Origin: JAGNZR01 sp051652785 | GTDB taxonomy: Bacteria > Fusobacteriota > Fusobacteriia > Fusobacteriales > Fusobacteriaceae | Length of the DNA: 49,092 nucleotides | Assembly (NCBI GenBank): GCA_051652785.1 | Contig: JBOFUX010000053.1 | Location: 1 to 49,092 of the forward strand | Reading direction: 5' to 3' | In this document: positions 17,303 to 26,286 of the stretch, one piece after another | Position numbering within the stretch: the stretch's first letter is position 1 | Layout of the letters: each line of letters starts with the position of its first letter | Position numbers and translations under genes: made by a program | Notes under the pieces: model-generated | Told to the model about the DNA's origin: nothing | The model's database searches: none | Seen by the model: the letters and a program-made list of their open reading frames with translations, nothing else

Positions 17303-17845
17303 TTACTTCTCTTCAACAAATTCTGTGTTACTTAAATTCAAAGTTATATAATTTATTCCTATAAATAAAATATACCAGCCTAATACAGGAAAAAGAGTTA
17401 AAGAATTAAAAAAAGGTGTAACAATCATTAATGAACCAAAAAGGAAGTGCATAAACCCTTTAAATATAATTGATATTTTTAAAAAATTTTCAATACCTTC
17501 CCAGTTAGTAATTTTTTTATCTCGACCTAAAACCATTATAACTCCTTTTGCACAAAATAAAATACCTATAAAAAGATATGGAGAGGAAAACAGTTTAAAA
17601 TAAATAACTAAAAAAGCCGTAATCTCAACTAATCCTTCACCAAATACTACTCCCCATTGGAAATATGGGTTTTTTCTTCGAGTGAATGAATATAAAATAT
17701 GATTACAACCATTCAGTAATAAAATAATTGCCAATAGTACATCTATATTATTATTAAATAATTTCATATTACTAATTCCTAGTGCTCCAATGACAATATA
17801 TATAACACCTAAAAATAAAAAAAAGTTTCTCATTTTTTTTAACAT
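17303..17845 (-). CDS. HdeD-like / DUF308-type membrane protein
   Basis: 180 residues with about six hydrophobic segments (starting near 8-25, 35-52, 67-85, 88-105, 125-142 and 148-168) and short loops, e.g. FTRRKNPYFQWG and LGRDKKITNWEG. The pattern of two-helix repeats beginning 'lG.iyiviGalgi' is that of HdeD/DUF308 membrane proteins, whose role is mostly unknown (acid resistance in E. coli HdeD). ATG 17845 has AAGGAG 9 bases upstream. It is divergent from the ferritin-like gene at 17985 and stands outside the BREX direct repeat, so it is probably an original neighbour of the insertion site. Confidence 0.6.
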   Translation of the reverse strand: MLKKMRNFFLFLGVIYIVIGALGISNMKLFNNNIDVLLAIILLLNGCNHILYSFTRRKNPYFQWGVVFGEGLVEITAFLVIYFKLFSSPYLFIGILFCAKGVIMVLGRDKKITNWEGIENFLKISIIFKGFMHFLFGSLMIVTPFFNSLTLFPVLGWYILFIGINYITLNLSNTEFVEEK

Positions 17846-17984
17846 ATTATTTCTCCTTGTAAATTTTAATTTTATATATTACATTATATCATAAAATTTT
17901 AATAAGAATTTTTTTTATAAAAAAAGGAAAAATATTTTTCCTTTTGTATATCACTATTAGATTACTATATAACGGAGGTTAAAA

Positions 17985-18296
17985 ATGAAAATTAATTACG
18001 AAACACTGTCACCTAAATCTAAAGATATAGACAAGGCTATTACAAGTTTAATGGAAGAATTAGAGGCTGTAAATTTCTATAACATGAGAGCTGAACAAGC
18101 AACAGACCCTGAATTAAAAGGACTTCTGTTACATAATAGAAATGAGGAAATTGAACACGCTGTTATGTTAACAGAATGGTTACGTAGAAATATGAGTGAA
18201 TTTGATAAAGAATTAAAAGATTATCTTTTTACTAAAGATTCTTTAACAAAAGTAGAAGCTGTTAATATGAATAGAGGAAATATTGATAAAAAATAA
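17985..18296 (+). CDS. EncFtn-like encapsulated-ferritin family protein
   Basis: 103 residues. The two-helix core EELEAVNFYNMRAEQATDPE and NRNEEIEHAVMLTEWLRR matches the EncFtn family. With an offset of 7, E25, E55 and H58 fall on the ferroxidase ligands E32, E62 and H65 of Rhodospirillum rubrum EncFtn, and E24/E27 on its E31/E34; F31 replaces the tryptophan. Family members dimerise to build a diiron site that oxidises Fe(II), usually inside an encapsulin shell. No encapsulin gene is adjacent, and the C-terminus (MNRGNIDKK) shows no clear encapsulin-targeting peptide. Start ATG has CGGAGG 8 bases upstream; a terminator follows. It may instead work as a free ferroxidase. Confidence 0.8.
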   Translation: MKINYETLSPKSKDIDKAITSLMEELEAVNFYNMRAEQATDPELKGLLLHNRNEEIEHAVMLTEWLRRNMSEFDKELKDYLFTKDSLTKVEAVNMNRGNIDKK

Positions 18297-18313
18297 TTTT
18301 TAATTATAATTAT

Positions 18314-18358
18314 AAAAGTGTAAGATATAGAAAAACTCTCTACTCTTACACTTTTTTA
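18314..18358. terminator. Bidirectional terminator between ferritin-like gene and hutH
   Basis: A 12-bp stem (18314-18325 with 18344-18355, GTGTAAGA/TCTTACAC) is flanked by A-run and T-run, so it can end both the plus-strand ferritin-like gene and the minus-strand hut operon. Confidence 0.8.
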
Positions 18359-18360
18359 AT

Positions 18361-19893
18361 TTATATTTTTAATTTTCCCACTGTTTTTTCAACTTTTTCT
18401 ACTATTATATTAGAAATAATAATTTCTTCCAAAGTATTTATGTCACGATTCATTATTCTATCTTCTTTTAAGAAATTTATTTTTTTTCTAACTATTTCAT
18501 AAGCTTTTTTAGTTCCTTCACCTAATTTATCTATTTTTCTTAAATCAATCCCCTGACAAGCCGCAAATATTTCCATTGCTATAACTTTTCTAGTATTTTC
18601 CATTATATCTCGTGCTTTTCTTGCTGCAATAGTTCCCATTGAAACATGATCTTCTTGATTAGCAGATGATGGAATAGAATCTACTGAAGCTGGATGTGCA
18701 AAGACCTTATTTTCAGAAACAAGAGAGGCTGCACTGTACTGAACTATCATAAAACCATTATGGAGTCCCCCATCTTCTATAAGAAAAGCAGGAAGTCCAT
18801 AATTTAAATTTGGATTTACTAATCTTTCTATTCTTCTTTCAGATACATTTGCCATTTCAGCAATTGCTATTCCTAAAAAATCAAAGGGTAATGCCATTGG
18901 TTGTCCATGAAAATTTCCACCTGAGATAACATCATCTGTATCAGGAAAAATTATAGGATTATCTGTAACTGCATCCATTTCTATTTCTACTTTTCTCTTG
19001 ATAAACTCTAAGGCATCTTTGCTAGCACCGTGAATTTGAGGAGCACATCTCAGTACGTAAGGATCTTGTGTACGAAGTTCCCCTTGTTTTTTTATAGAAG
19101 AACTTCCATTTAAAATTCTTTTTATATTCTCAGCAGTTTTTATTTGTCCTTCATGACCTCTCACTTCATGAATTCTTAGGTCATAAGCACATATAATTCC
19201 ATTTAAAGCTTCCATTGTAAGGGAATTCGCTATATCTAAGTGTTTCATTAAATTTATTGCGTCATAAGTTACATGTGCTCCTATTGACGTCATAACTTGA
19301 GTCCCGTTTATAAGGGCTAAGCCTTCTTTTGATGAGAGTTCACTCAGTATTTTTACTCCTGCTTTTTTCATAGCTGTAGCCCCTTTCATTCTTTCACCAT
19401 TAAAGTACGCCTCTCCCATTCCCAGCATAACTAGTGTCATATGAGAAAGAGGGGCCAAATCTCCAGAGGCTCCAAGAGAACCTTTTTCAGGTATAATTGG
19501 AGTAACCCCTTTATTTATCATCTCCAAAAGAGTTTCTATTATTATCATTCTTACTCCAGAATTCCCTTTAGAAAGACTAACTGCCCTTAAAAACATTATA
19601 CCTTTCACTATATCTATTGAGAGTGGAGTTCCAACTCCACAAGCATGACTCATAATAAGATTTTTTTGAAGTTTTCCAGTATTTTCCTTGGATATTATTT
19701 TATCGGAAAATTTTCCAAATCCTGTAGTTATTCCATAGGCTATTCTTTCTTTTTCAACATATAAATCAACTAATTTTCTAGCTTTTAAAACTTTTTCTAC
19801 AAATTTATTTGATATTTTTACCTCATATCCTTTTCTAGTTACATTTATTAAATCTTGTATCGTTAATTTTTTATCTCCAATTATTAATTTCAA
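18361..19893 (-). CDS. hutH: Histidine ammonia-lyase
   Basis: 510 residues, normal length. It converts L-histidine to urocanate and ammonia, step 1 of histidine breakdown, in the cytoplasm. The cofactor MIO forms from A142-S143-G144 in GSLGASGDLAPLSH, which is intact. Other family blocks are YGITTGFG (53-60), NGTQ and QEDHVSMG. It is the last gene of the hut operon, 45 bp after the cyclodeaminase gene, although it acts first. ATG 19893 follows AGGAGG. Confidence 0.97.
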   Translation of the reverse strand: MKLIIGDKKLTIQDLINVTRKGYEVKISNKFVEKVLKARKLVDLYVEKERIAYGITTGFGKFSDKIISKENTGKLQKNLIMSHACGVGTPLSIDIVKGIMFLRAVSLSKGNSGVRMIIIETLLEMINKGVTPIIPEKGSLGASGDLAPLSHMTLVMLGMGEAYFNGERMKGATAMKKAGVKILSELSSKEGLALINGTQVMTSIGAHVTYDAINLMKHLDIANSLTMEALNGIICAYDLRIHEVRGHEGQIKTAENIKRILNGSSSIKKQGELRTQDPYVLRCAPQIHGASKDALEFIKRKVEIEMDAVTDNPIIFPDTDDVISGGNFHGQPMALPFDFLGIAIAEMANVSERRIERLVNPNLNYGLPAFLIEDGGLHNGFMIVQYSAASLVSENKVFAHPASVDSIPSSANQEDHVSMGTIAARKARDIMENTRKVIAMEIFAACQGIDLRKIDKLGEGTKKAYEIVRKKINFLKEDRIMNRDINTLEEIIISNIIVEKVEKTVGKLKI

Positions 19894-19938
19894 TATATTC
19901 CTCCTAATGCATTTATTTGTCTATTTTTGATAATTTTT

Positions 19939-20577
19939 TTATAAATAGGAATTGACAAATTTCATAATATTTTTTTTTAATTTTTGAGCTTCTTCAAGTA
20001 TTTCTTTAGTTTCATTTAAACATAAATCTTTAAATTTTTTATCTTCAATAGAGGACAAATTAACCATAACATTTAAAAAACCACCTTCAATTCCTGAAAA
20101 AAGAAGTATAGCAGCTACTCCTAAATCTGTTATAGCATTTTTATTTCCATATTTAAGAATTACATCTATAAGTTTTAACGCATCTCTTGAAAGCCTACAT
20201 ATTTCAAATGGAGTAGTTATGGCTTTTTTTAATGATGACTGAATTTCTTCACGTCTTTTTTTTATCTCATCTTGCGTCTCTTTAGGTAATTTATAAGCAC
20301 TCATAACTAAATTATAAGCTTTTGTATCTTCATCTACTAATAATTCTAATTTTTTTCTGATTTCTCCCATTTTATCAAAATTATTTTTAAAACTATTTTT
20401 TTTATCTTCTTCTAATTCTTTATATTTTTTCTTATCCAGTGTAAGATGAACCACCATACGAGTAAGAGATGTGCCAAGAGCAGAAGCAAGTGCTGAAACT
20501 GAACCACCACCAGGTGCAGGTGAGTTAGAATCAACTTCATCTAAAAATTTTAATATACTCATTTCCAATAATTTCAT
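19939..20577 (-). CDS. fchA: Formimidoyltetrahydrofolate cyclodeaminase
   Basis: 212 residues, all helical, with the family start FLDEVDSNSPAPGGGSVSAL and a ditto glycine-rich turn. It turns 5-formimino-THF into 5,10-methenyl-THF and ammonia. It partners the separate glutamate formimidoyltransferase encoded two genes upstream; in animals both are fused in FTCD. Together they pass the formimino carbon of histidine to the folate pool. ATG 20577 follows GGGGG. It lies between hutI and hutH in one operon. Confidence 0.92.
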   Translation of the reverse strand: MKLLEMSILKFLDEVDSNSPAPGGGSVSALASALGTSLTRMVVHLTLDKKKYKELEEDKKNSFKNNFDKMGEIRKKLELLVDEDTKAYNLVMSAYKLPKETQDEIKKRREEIQSSLKKAITTPFEICRLSRDALKLIDVILKYGNKNAITDLGVAAILLFSGIEGGFLNVMVNLSSIEDKKFKDLCLNETKEILEEAQKLKKNIMKFVNSYL

Positions 20578-20601
20578 AATAAAATTCCCCCTAAGTAATA
20601 C

Positions 20602-21849
20602 TTATATTTTTTTATAAACTAAAATTCCATTAATATAAACACTATCTGTATGATTTATTCCAAAATGATATAAAATATAATCAATATTTTTAGTATCAAA
20701 AATTACTAAGTTAGCTTTTTTTCCAATTTCAATAGACCCTATAGTTTTTTCTCTACCTAGAGCTTTAGCACCATTTATAGTAACTGCCTTAAATATTTCC
20801 TTAGGGGTCATTTTTAAATTTGCTGCTGCTATTTGCATTATTAATTGTAAATTTTCACTTGGACAAGAACCTGGATTGTAGTCACTGGATATGGCTATTT
20901 CTATTCCTTTTTCTATCATTTCTCTTGCTGGAGCATAATTTTTACCTAAATAAAAAGATGTTCCAGGAAGCAAATTAGCTATTATATTTTTTTCTTTCAT
21001 CTGCTTTATCCCTTCCTTACTTATTCCCATTAAGTGTTCAGCAGATATAACTCCAAGTTCCGCTCCAAGTTCTGCTCCTCCAGTAGAAACAATTTCATCA
21101 GCATGAATTTTAATTTTAAATCCTAATTTTTTAGCTTGAGATAATATCCTTCGACTTTCTTCCACTGAAAAAACTCCCTCTTCACAAAATACATCACAAA
21201 ACTCAGCTAATTTTTTCTCTTTTATAGGCATCAACATTTTTATGACTTCATCTACATATTTTAAAGTTTCCCCTTTATAAGAGTCAGGAGTTGCATGAGC
21301 TCCCATAAAAGTTGATACAATATCTATTGGTTGTTTTTCCTTTAACAATTTATTCACTGTTAATTGTTTTATTTCACTTTCTAAGGTCAATCCATAACCA
21401 CTTTTAGATTCAACCGTTGTAACTCCAAAAGAAAGCATTAAACTTAAACTTTTCTTTGCCTTATCAAAAAGTTCATCTACTGAAGCTTTTTTTGTTGCCT
21501 CTACTGTACTTAGTATTCCACCGCCATTTTTTAGTATTTCAAGATAAGGAACTCCCATTATTTTTTTTGAAAATTCATTTTCTCTTGAACCTGCATGAAC
21601 TAAGTGAGTGTGAGAATCAATTAATCCTGGAGTTAAAACTTTTTTTTCTGCATCAATTAATTTAGTTAAGTGAGAAGATAAATTTTTAGGATAATTTCCT
21701 GTTCCAAATTCTAAAATACATCCATCCTTAACTGAAACATAAGCATTTTCTAAAATTTCAATATTTTCCATAGATGAACCTGAGTAATTTTTTAATTCTC
21801 TTGAAGTAATTAACTGTCCTATATTATAAATAATTAAGTCTGCTTTCAC
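20602..21849 (-). CDS. hutI: Imidazolonepropionase
   Basis: 415 residues from the chosen start. It opens the ring of imidazolonepropionate to give N-formimino-L-glutamate, step 3 of the pathway. The amidohydrolase metal motif GLIDSHTHLVHAG is near residue 80 and later ligands appear in KIHADEI and in SSDYNPG. No ATG start fits: GTG at 21858 would place the ribosome binding site almost on the start, so GTG at 21849, beginning KADLIIYNIGQL with AGGA about 10 bases upstream, is preferred. It lies 24 bp after the formimidoyltransferase gene. Confidence 0.95.
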   Translation of the reverse strand: MKADLIIYNIGQLITSRELKNYSGSSMENIEILENAYVSVKDGCILEFGTGNYPKNLSSHLTKLIDAEKKVLTPGLIDSHTHLVHAGSRENEFSKKIMGVPYLEILKNGGGILSTVEATKKASVDELFDKAKKSLSLMLSFGVTTVESKSGYGLTLESEIKQLTVNKLLKEKQPIDIVSTFMGAHATPDSYKGETLKYVDEVIKMLMPIKEKKLAEFCDVFCEEGVFSVEESRRILSQAKKLGFKIKIHADEIVSTGGAELGAELGVISAEHLMGISKEGIKQMKEKNIIANLLPGTSFYLGKNYAPAREMIEKGIEIAISSDYNPGSCPSENLQLIMQIAAANLKMTPKEIFKAVTINGAKALGREKTIGSIEIGKKANLVIFDTKNIDYILYHFGINHTDSVYINGILVYKKI

Positions 21850-21873
21850 TAATACCACTTCCTGTACATTATT

Positions 21874-22770
21874 TTATTTTAAAAGTTCATTTTCTATTAC
21901 TTTATCTATTTTAAATTCTTCCAATTGTAAATAATATTTTACAGAATCTACTAATGCTTCCATGGGAACAGCTCCTATAATTTCACTTCCTGTAACATTT
22001 ATCCCATATCTTTTTGCTTCCATTTTTACAGTTTCAAAAACTCTATATATTGGATTTTTTTTATAATCTTTTATATTCATAGTAACTTGTACATAACCTT
22101 TTTCTTTTATTTCTGCAGGTCCAGCTTGAATGTATTTAAAACCACCACTTGAAAATCTGATAGATTTAGCTATTTCTTTTGCTATTTCCACATTTTCAGT
22201 ATCTAAATTTATATTAAAAGCAATAAGTGGCATTCTTCCTCCAACAGCAGTTACCCCTGCTGTTGGGTGAGGTGCTCTTTCTCCAAAATCAGGCTTCCAT
22301 TCTTCTAACTTCATTTTTTCTTCCATCCCTTCAAATTCTCCTTTTCTAATAGAGGGCAAAGAAATTCTATTAGAAGAAGTAGCAGAATCTTCATATAAGA
22401 AAACAGGTATTTTATACTGTGTCCAAAGTTCTTTCCCTACATATTTAGAAAGTTCTACACATTCAGCTGTCGTCATCTCTTTTATAGGAATAAATGGAAT
22501 AACATCTGTTGCTCCCATTCTTAAATGTTCCCCTTTTTGAACAGTCATATCTATTAGTTCAGATGCTATTCCTGCTGATTTTATAACTGCTTTAACTATT
22601 TCTTCAGGATCACCTATCACAGTTACTACAGTTCTGTTATAGTCAGCATCAGGTTCTGCTCCCATATATTTTATTTTTTTGTTGTTTTCAAAAGGAGCTA
22701 CGATTTTTTTTATTTTTTCTAAATCTTTTCCCTCACTAAAATTAGGAACACATTGAACTAATTTTGCCAT
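21874..22770 (-). CDS. ftcD: Glutamate formimidoyltransferase
   Basis: 298 residues, the stand-alone transferase half of FTCD. It moves the formimino group of N-formimino-L-glutamate to tetrahydrofolate, releasing glutamate. The start LVQCVPNFSEGKD is typical, and the catalytic histidine is H82 in GEHLRMGATDV, the same number as in the mammalian enzyme. ATG 22770 follows GGGAGGA. It stands between hutU and hutI. Confidence 0.95.
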   Translation of the reverse strand: MAKLVQCVPNFSEGKDLEKIKKIVAPFENNKKIKYMGAEPDADYNRTVVTVIGDPEEIVKAVIKSAGIASELIDMTVQKGEHLRMGATDVIPFIPIKEMTTAECVELSKYVGKELWTQYKIPVFLYEDSATSSNRISLPSIRKGEFEGMEEKMKLEEWKPDFGERAPHPTAGVTAVGGRMPLIAFNINLDTENVEIAKEIAKSIRFSSGGFKYIQAGPAEIKEKGYVQVTMNIKDYKKNPIYRVFETVKMEAKRYGINVTGSEIIGAVPMEALVDSVKYYLQLEEFKIDKVIENELLK

Positions 22771-22800
22771 TTTAATCCTCCCACTATAATTTTTTTTTAT

Positions 22801-24843
22801 TTATTTTTTTTTATTTTTTTTTATTTTTTTACTAACTAATTCATTAATAAAATCTTCATTTACTATATATGGTAAAGTTATATGGTCTTTTCCTTTATTT
22901 TCATTATTGTATTCAATAGTTGTTTCTATTGAGTTAATATTTCTTGCCCAAGCTCTTCTTGCTACTCCCCCCATAACATCCCAAGGCATAGCTTGTTTCA
23001 AAATTTCATCAACTCTTTCGCTTCCATCTAATACCATTCCAAATCCGCTATTTATTGCTTTTCCAATTCCTACTCCACCACCGTTATGCAACGCTACCAT
23101 AGTCATTCCTCGCCCAGCATTTCCAGCAAAACACTGAGTTGCCATATCCGCCATTATATTACTTCCATCTTTTATATTAGAAGTTTCTCTAAAAGGTGAG
23201 TCTGTTCCTGATACGTCGTGATGGTCTCTTCCTAACATAACTGGGCCAATTTCTCTTTCTCTTATCATTTTATTGAATTTAAGAGCAATATTTGTCCTAC
23301 TCATTGCATCTTGATAAAATATTCTAGCTTGTGTCCCTACAACAAGATTATTTTTATCTGCATTTTTTATCCACATATAATTATCTCTATCTTGATATCT
23401 TCTATTAGGATCTACTAGAGATAGTGCTGCTTTATCAGTTTTTAAAAGGTCTTCTTTTTCTCCACTTAAACAAACCCATCTAAAAGGTCCATACCCATAA
23501 TCAAAAAGTTCAGGTCCTAATATATCTTCAACATAAGAAGGAAATATAAATCCACCTTTATCATCTCTTCCATTTTTAGAAATTTCTATAATTCCAATAT
23601 CATATATAGCCTTTAAAAAACTGTTACCATAATCAAAGAAATAAACTCCCTTTTCAACTAAAGATTTTATAACGTAGTAATGTCTTTTAAGAGTTAAATT
23701 AACAAGTTTTATAAACAAATTTTTATCTGTTGCTAATAGTCTAGTTCTCTCTTTAAATGTAATTCCTGCGGGACAATATCCCCCATCATATACAGCATGA
23801 CATGATGTTTGGTCAGAAAGTAAATCAATTTTTTCGTTGTTAATCAAAGCAAATTCCAACAACTCAACTATATTACCATGATAGCCTATTGCATAAGGAA
23901 TTTTATTTTTTTGTTTTTCTTTAGCGAGTAAAAATGCCTCTGCTGGGGTTAATACTAATTTATTTATCCAACCTTGCTCCAGTCTAGTGTGTATTCTAGA
24001 AATATCAACTTCTGCAATTATTGAAACACCTTTTGCTATTATTGCTGCTTTTCCCTGTGCTCCACTCATACCACCTAACCCAGATGTAACAAAAAGTTTT
24101 CCTGATAAATCTCCATCTGCAGGAATATTACAAAATAATCTTCCTGCATTTAATATTGTTGAGTAAGTTCCGTGAACTATTCCTTGAGGTCCTATATACA
24201 TCCATCCACCAGCAGTCATTTGTCCATAATTTGAAACTCCAATTGCTGCAGCTCTAGCCCAATTTTTATAATCATCAAAAGCACCAATCATTAATCCATT
24301 TGTTATAATAACTCTTGGAGAATTGGGATTAGAGCTAAAAAGTCCCGTTGGATGTCCTGATGCCATTACTAAAGTCTGATTCTGTGTTAAATTTTCTAAA
24401 TATTTTTTTATTAAAATATACTGCATCCAATTTTGACAAACTTGTCCGGTTTCTCCATAAGTAACTAATTCATAGGGATAAAGTGCTATGTCAAAAGCCA
24501 AATTATTATCTATCATTACCTGTATTGCTTTTCCTTCTATGCAGTTTCCTTTGTATTCAAATATAGATTTTCCATAGATAGCTCCTTGAGGTCTAAATCT
24601 ATATCCGTATATTCTTCCATAGGTCATAAGTTCATTTAAAAATTCTGGTGCAATTTCATCATGAAATTTTTCCGGAATATATCTCAATGCATTTTTAAGT
24701 GCTAAGGAAATATCTTCTTTCTCTAAATGAACTACTCTTTTAGGTGCCCTTCTAATTAAAGGATCCATTTTAGGAATTTCATGTGGAATATCTTCTAAAC
24801 ACAACTTTATTGACATTGAATCATAAATTCTTTTGTTTATCAT
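22801..24843 (-). CDS. hutU: Urocanate hydratase (long form)
   Basis: 680 residues, against about 550-560 for the common enzyme; this long form occurs in some anaerobes. It hydrates urocanate to imidazolonepropionate using tightly bound NAD+. Family blocks are MASGHPTGLF, YGQMTAGGWMYIGPQGIVHG, GLGGMSGAQGKA and GRDHHDVSGTDSPFRET, followed by the glycine-rich ALHNGGGVGIGKAINSG. The C-terminus is a lysine run (KKIKKNKKK). First gene of the hut operon: ATG 24843 has AAGGAG upstream and a promoter at 24904-24932. Confidence 0.95.
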   Translation of the reverse strand: MINKRIYDSMSIKLCLEDIPHEIPKMDPLIRRAPKRVVHLEKEDISLALKNALRYIPEKFHDEIAPEFLNELMTYGRIYGYRFRPQGAIYGKSIFEYKGNCIEGKAIQVMIDNNLAFDIALYPYELVTYGETGQVCQNWMQYILIKKYLENLTQNQTLVMASGHPTGLFSSNPNSPRVIITNGLMIGAFDDYKNWARAAAIGVSNYGQMTAGGWMYIGPQGIVHGTYSTILNAGRLFCNIPADGDLSGKLFVTSGLGGMSGAQGKAAIIAKGVSIIAEVDISRIHTRLEQGWINKLVLTPAEAFLLAKEKQKNKIPYAIGYHGNIVELLEFALINNEKIDLLSDQTSCHAVYDGGYCPAGITFKERTRLLATDKNLFIKLVNLTLKRHYYVIKSLVEKGVYFFDYGNSFLKAIYDIGIIEISKNGRDDKGGFIFPSYVEDILGPELFDYGYGPFRWVCLSGEKEDLLKTDKAALSLVDPNRRYQDRDNYMWIKNADKNNLVVGTQARIFYQDAMSRTNIALKFNKMIREREIGPVMLGRDHHDVSGTDSPFRETSNIKDGSNIMADMATQCFAGNAGRGMTMVALHNGGGVGIGKAINSGFGMVLDGSERVDEILKQAMPWDVMGGVARRAWARNINSIETTIEYNNENKGKDHITLPYIVNEDFINELVSKKIKKNKKK

Positions 24844-24903
24844 AGATTATTCTCCTTTTAATTTAATTTTAAGAGCACTTAATAAAAATTATTTCCATAT
24901 CTA

Positions 24904-24932
24904 ATATTACAACTTTTTATGTATTTGTGCAA
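24904..24932 (-). promoter_or_regulatory. Predicted hut operon promoter
   Basis: On the minus strand TTGCAC (927-932 in the last digits) and TAATAT (904-909) are 17 bp apart, about 60 bp before the hutU start. The rest of 24844-25190 holds the dispersed element copy A and the lipoprotein promoter. Confidence 0.6.
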
Positions 24933-25068
24933 GTTTATATAACTTTTTTTTCTAATTTAGAATGAAAAAACTATTAAAAGAACAATTTATAGAATTTAAT
25001 TAGACTTGCTTTTATTTAAACGTCTATAAAATTTCTTTTATATTTAAATTTTTTTGAACTTTAAACTA

Positions 25069-25118
25069 ATTACCTTAAAGTGCGTAAAGCCCCTTTCTTT
25101 AGCTACAGGAAGATTCAG
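25069..25118 (-). repeat. Dispersed ~50-bp intergenic element, copy A
   Basis: In minus orientation it begins CTGAATCTTCCTGTAGCT and contains GGGGCTTTACGCACTTT. Copies B (34814-34863), C (37353-37402) and D (47650-47698) share this order of blocks. It lies between the divergent hutU and lipoprotein genes. Confidence 0.75.
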
Positions 25119-25126
25119 AAGTAAAC

Positions 25127-25155
25127 TTGATTATTCACATAATATAAAGTATAAT
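25127..25155 (+). promoter_or_regulatory. Predicted lipoprotein gene promoter
   Basis: TTGATT and a perfect TATAAT are 17 bp apart, about 35 bp before the start codon at 25191. Confidence 0.65.
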
Positions 25156-25190
25156 AAATATAATTAATTAGATAAACTTGGAGGAACATT

Positions 25191-26225
25191 ATGATAAAAA
25201 AAACATTAATTTTTATAATACTTATTTTTTTTATAGGTTGTAGCTCTCTTATTGGAAAAAATAAAATAACTCAAGGAATTGAATCGTATAATACAGGTGG
25301 CCCCTCTGAAAAAAGTATTTTAGATTTAGGACAGGGCTTAGGGTATTATCAAAACTCTCCCCTTGGTATTCAAACTTTTAGAACTCAACATGCACAACTG
25401 GTTATTTTTAAAGAAAATATTTTAGCAAAAACAAATTATACCTATAAAGATTTAGAAAATTTAAGACTTTATCTCTTAAGTAGCAATTTTGCTAATAATT
25501 TAGCTTCAAAAGTTCCTGAACTAAAAATTGATACAAAATCTCTCCCTTATGATAGAGAATTAATCACTAAAATTTTTGAAGACATTATTTTAAAAGAAAA
25601 AACTAATCTTCTTTCAAGAACTAATAAAATTTCTAAAATAAATTATTATAAAAAAATTCTAAATGTTATAAAAAGTCCTGAAATCTTAAATAAAATTAAA
25701 TTTTTAGAACAAGAAGTTACAATTAACCTTTATATCCGTTCTTCTTCAGGAGGTATTTTTAGCTATCGTAACTATCGTAACTACTTTACTTTTAAAAATT
25801 ATATTTCTGATGCAACCGATAAAAGAATAAACTCTAGTTTAGGAAACTATGTATTTTTAAGAGGGTATGTTAGTGGAACACTTCCTAATGTTAAAAATTC
25901 TTATTTTATAGATATTCATATTAACTCTTTTGAAATTAAAAGAATTAGTTCAAAAAAAGAAAAATCTTCCAATGATGAAAATAAAATCATATTAATTGAA
26001 AAAAAATCTTTATCTCTTGAGGGAAACTATAATCTCTATTCTTCTAAAAATGGAAAAAATATATTTTACAAACCATTTTCTTATGATAGAAATTACGAAA
26101 TAAAAACTTCTTTTAACAATAATTTTATTGACTATCGAGATGAAGAAAAAACTATTGATGATATTTTAACTAATATTTTCAATGACATTATTTATAGTTT
26201 AAATTTTTCAAATTATTCTTTTTAA
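25191..26225 (+). CDS. Lipoprotein of unknown function
   Basis: 344 residues. It starts with a lysine pair, a hydrophobic stretch and a lipobox FFIGCSS (Cys17), so it should be exported, cleaved and lipid-anchored. The rest is hydrophilic with several predicted strands (TINLYIRSSSGGIFSYRNY, YVFLRGYVSG) and ends near the stop with aromatic residues, but I recognise no family. ATG follows TTGGAGGA, with its own promoter and a terminator after it, so it is monocistronic. An outer-membrane lipoprotein is the simplest guess in a diderm bacterium. Confidence 0.75.
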   Translation: MIKKTLIFIILIFFIGCSSLIGKNKITQGIESYNTGGPSEKSILDLGQGLGYYQNSPLGIQTFRTQHAQLVIFKENILAKTNYTYKDLENLRLYLLSSNFANNLASKVPELKIDTKSLPYDRELITKIFEDIILKEKTNLLSRTNKISKINYYKKILNVIKSPEILNKIKFLEQEVTINLYIRSSSGGIFSYRNYRNYFTFKNYISDATDKRINSSLGNYVFLRGYVSGTLPNVKNSYFIDIHINSFEIKRISSKKEKSSNDENKIILIEKKSLSLEGNYNLYSSKNGKNIFYKPFSYDRNYEIKTSFNNNFIDYRDEEKTIDDILTNIFNDIIYSLNFSNYSF

Positions 26226-26243
26226 GTAAAATATTTATCAAAT

Positions 26244-26286
26244 AAAAAAGACTCTAGATATATAAATTACCTAGAGTCTTTTTTTT
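26244..26286. terminator. Bidirectional terminator between lipoprotein gene and amidohydrolase 1
   Basis: A 14-bp stem (26244-26257 with 26271-26284, GACTCTAG/CTAGAGTC) with A- and T-runs serves the two converging genes. Confidence 0.85.
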
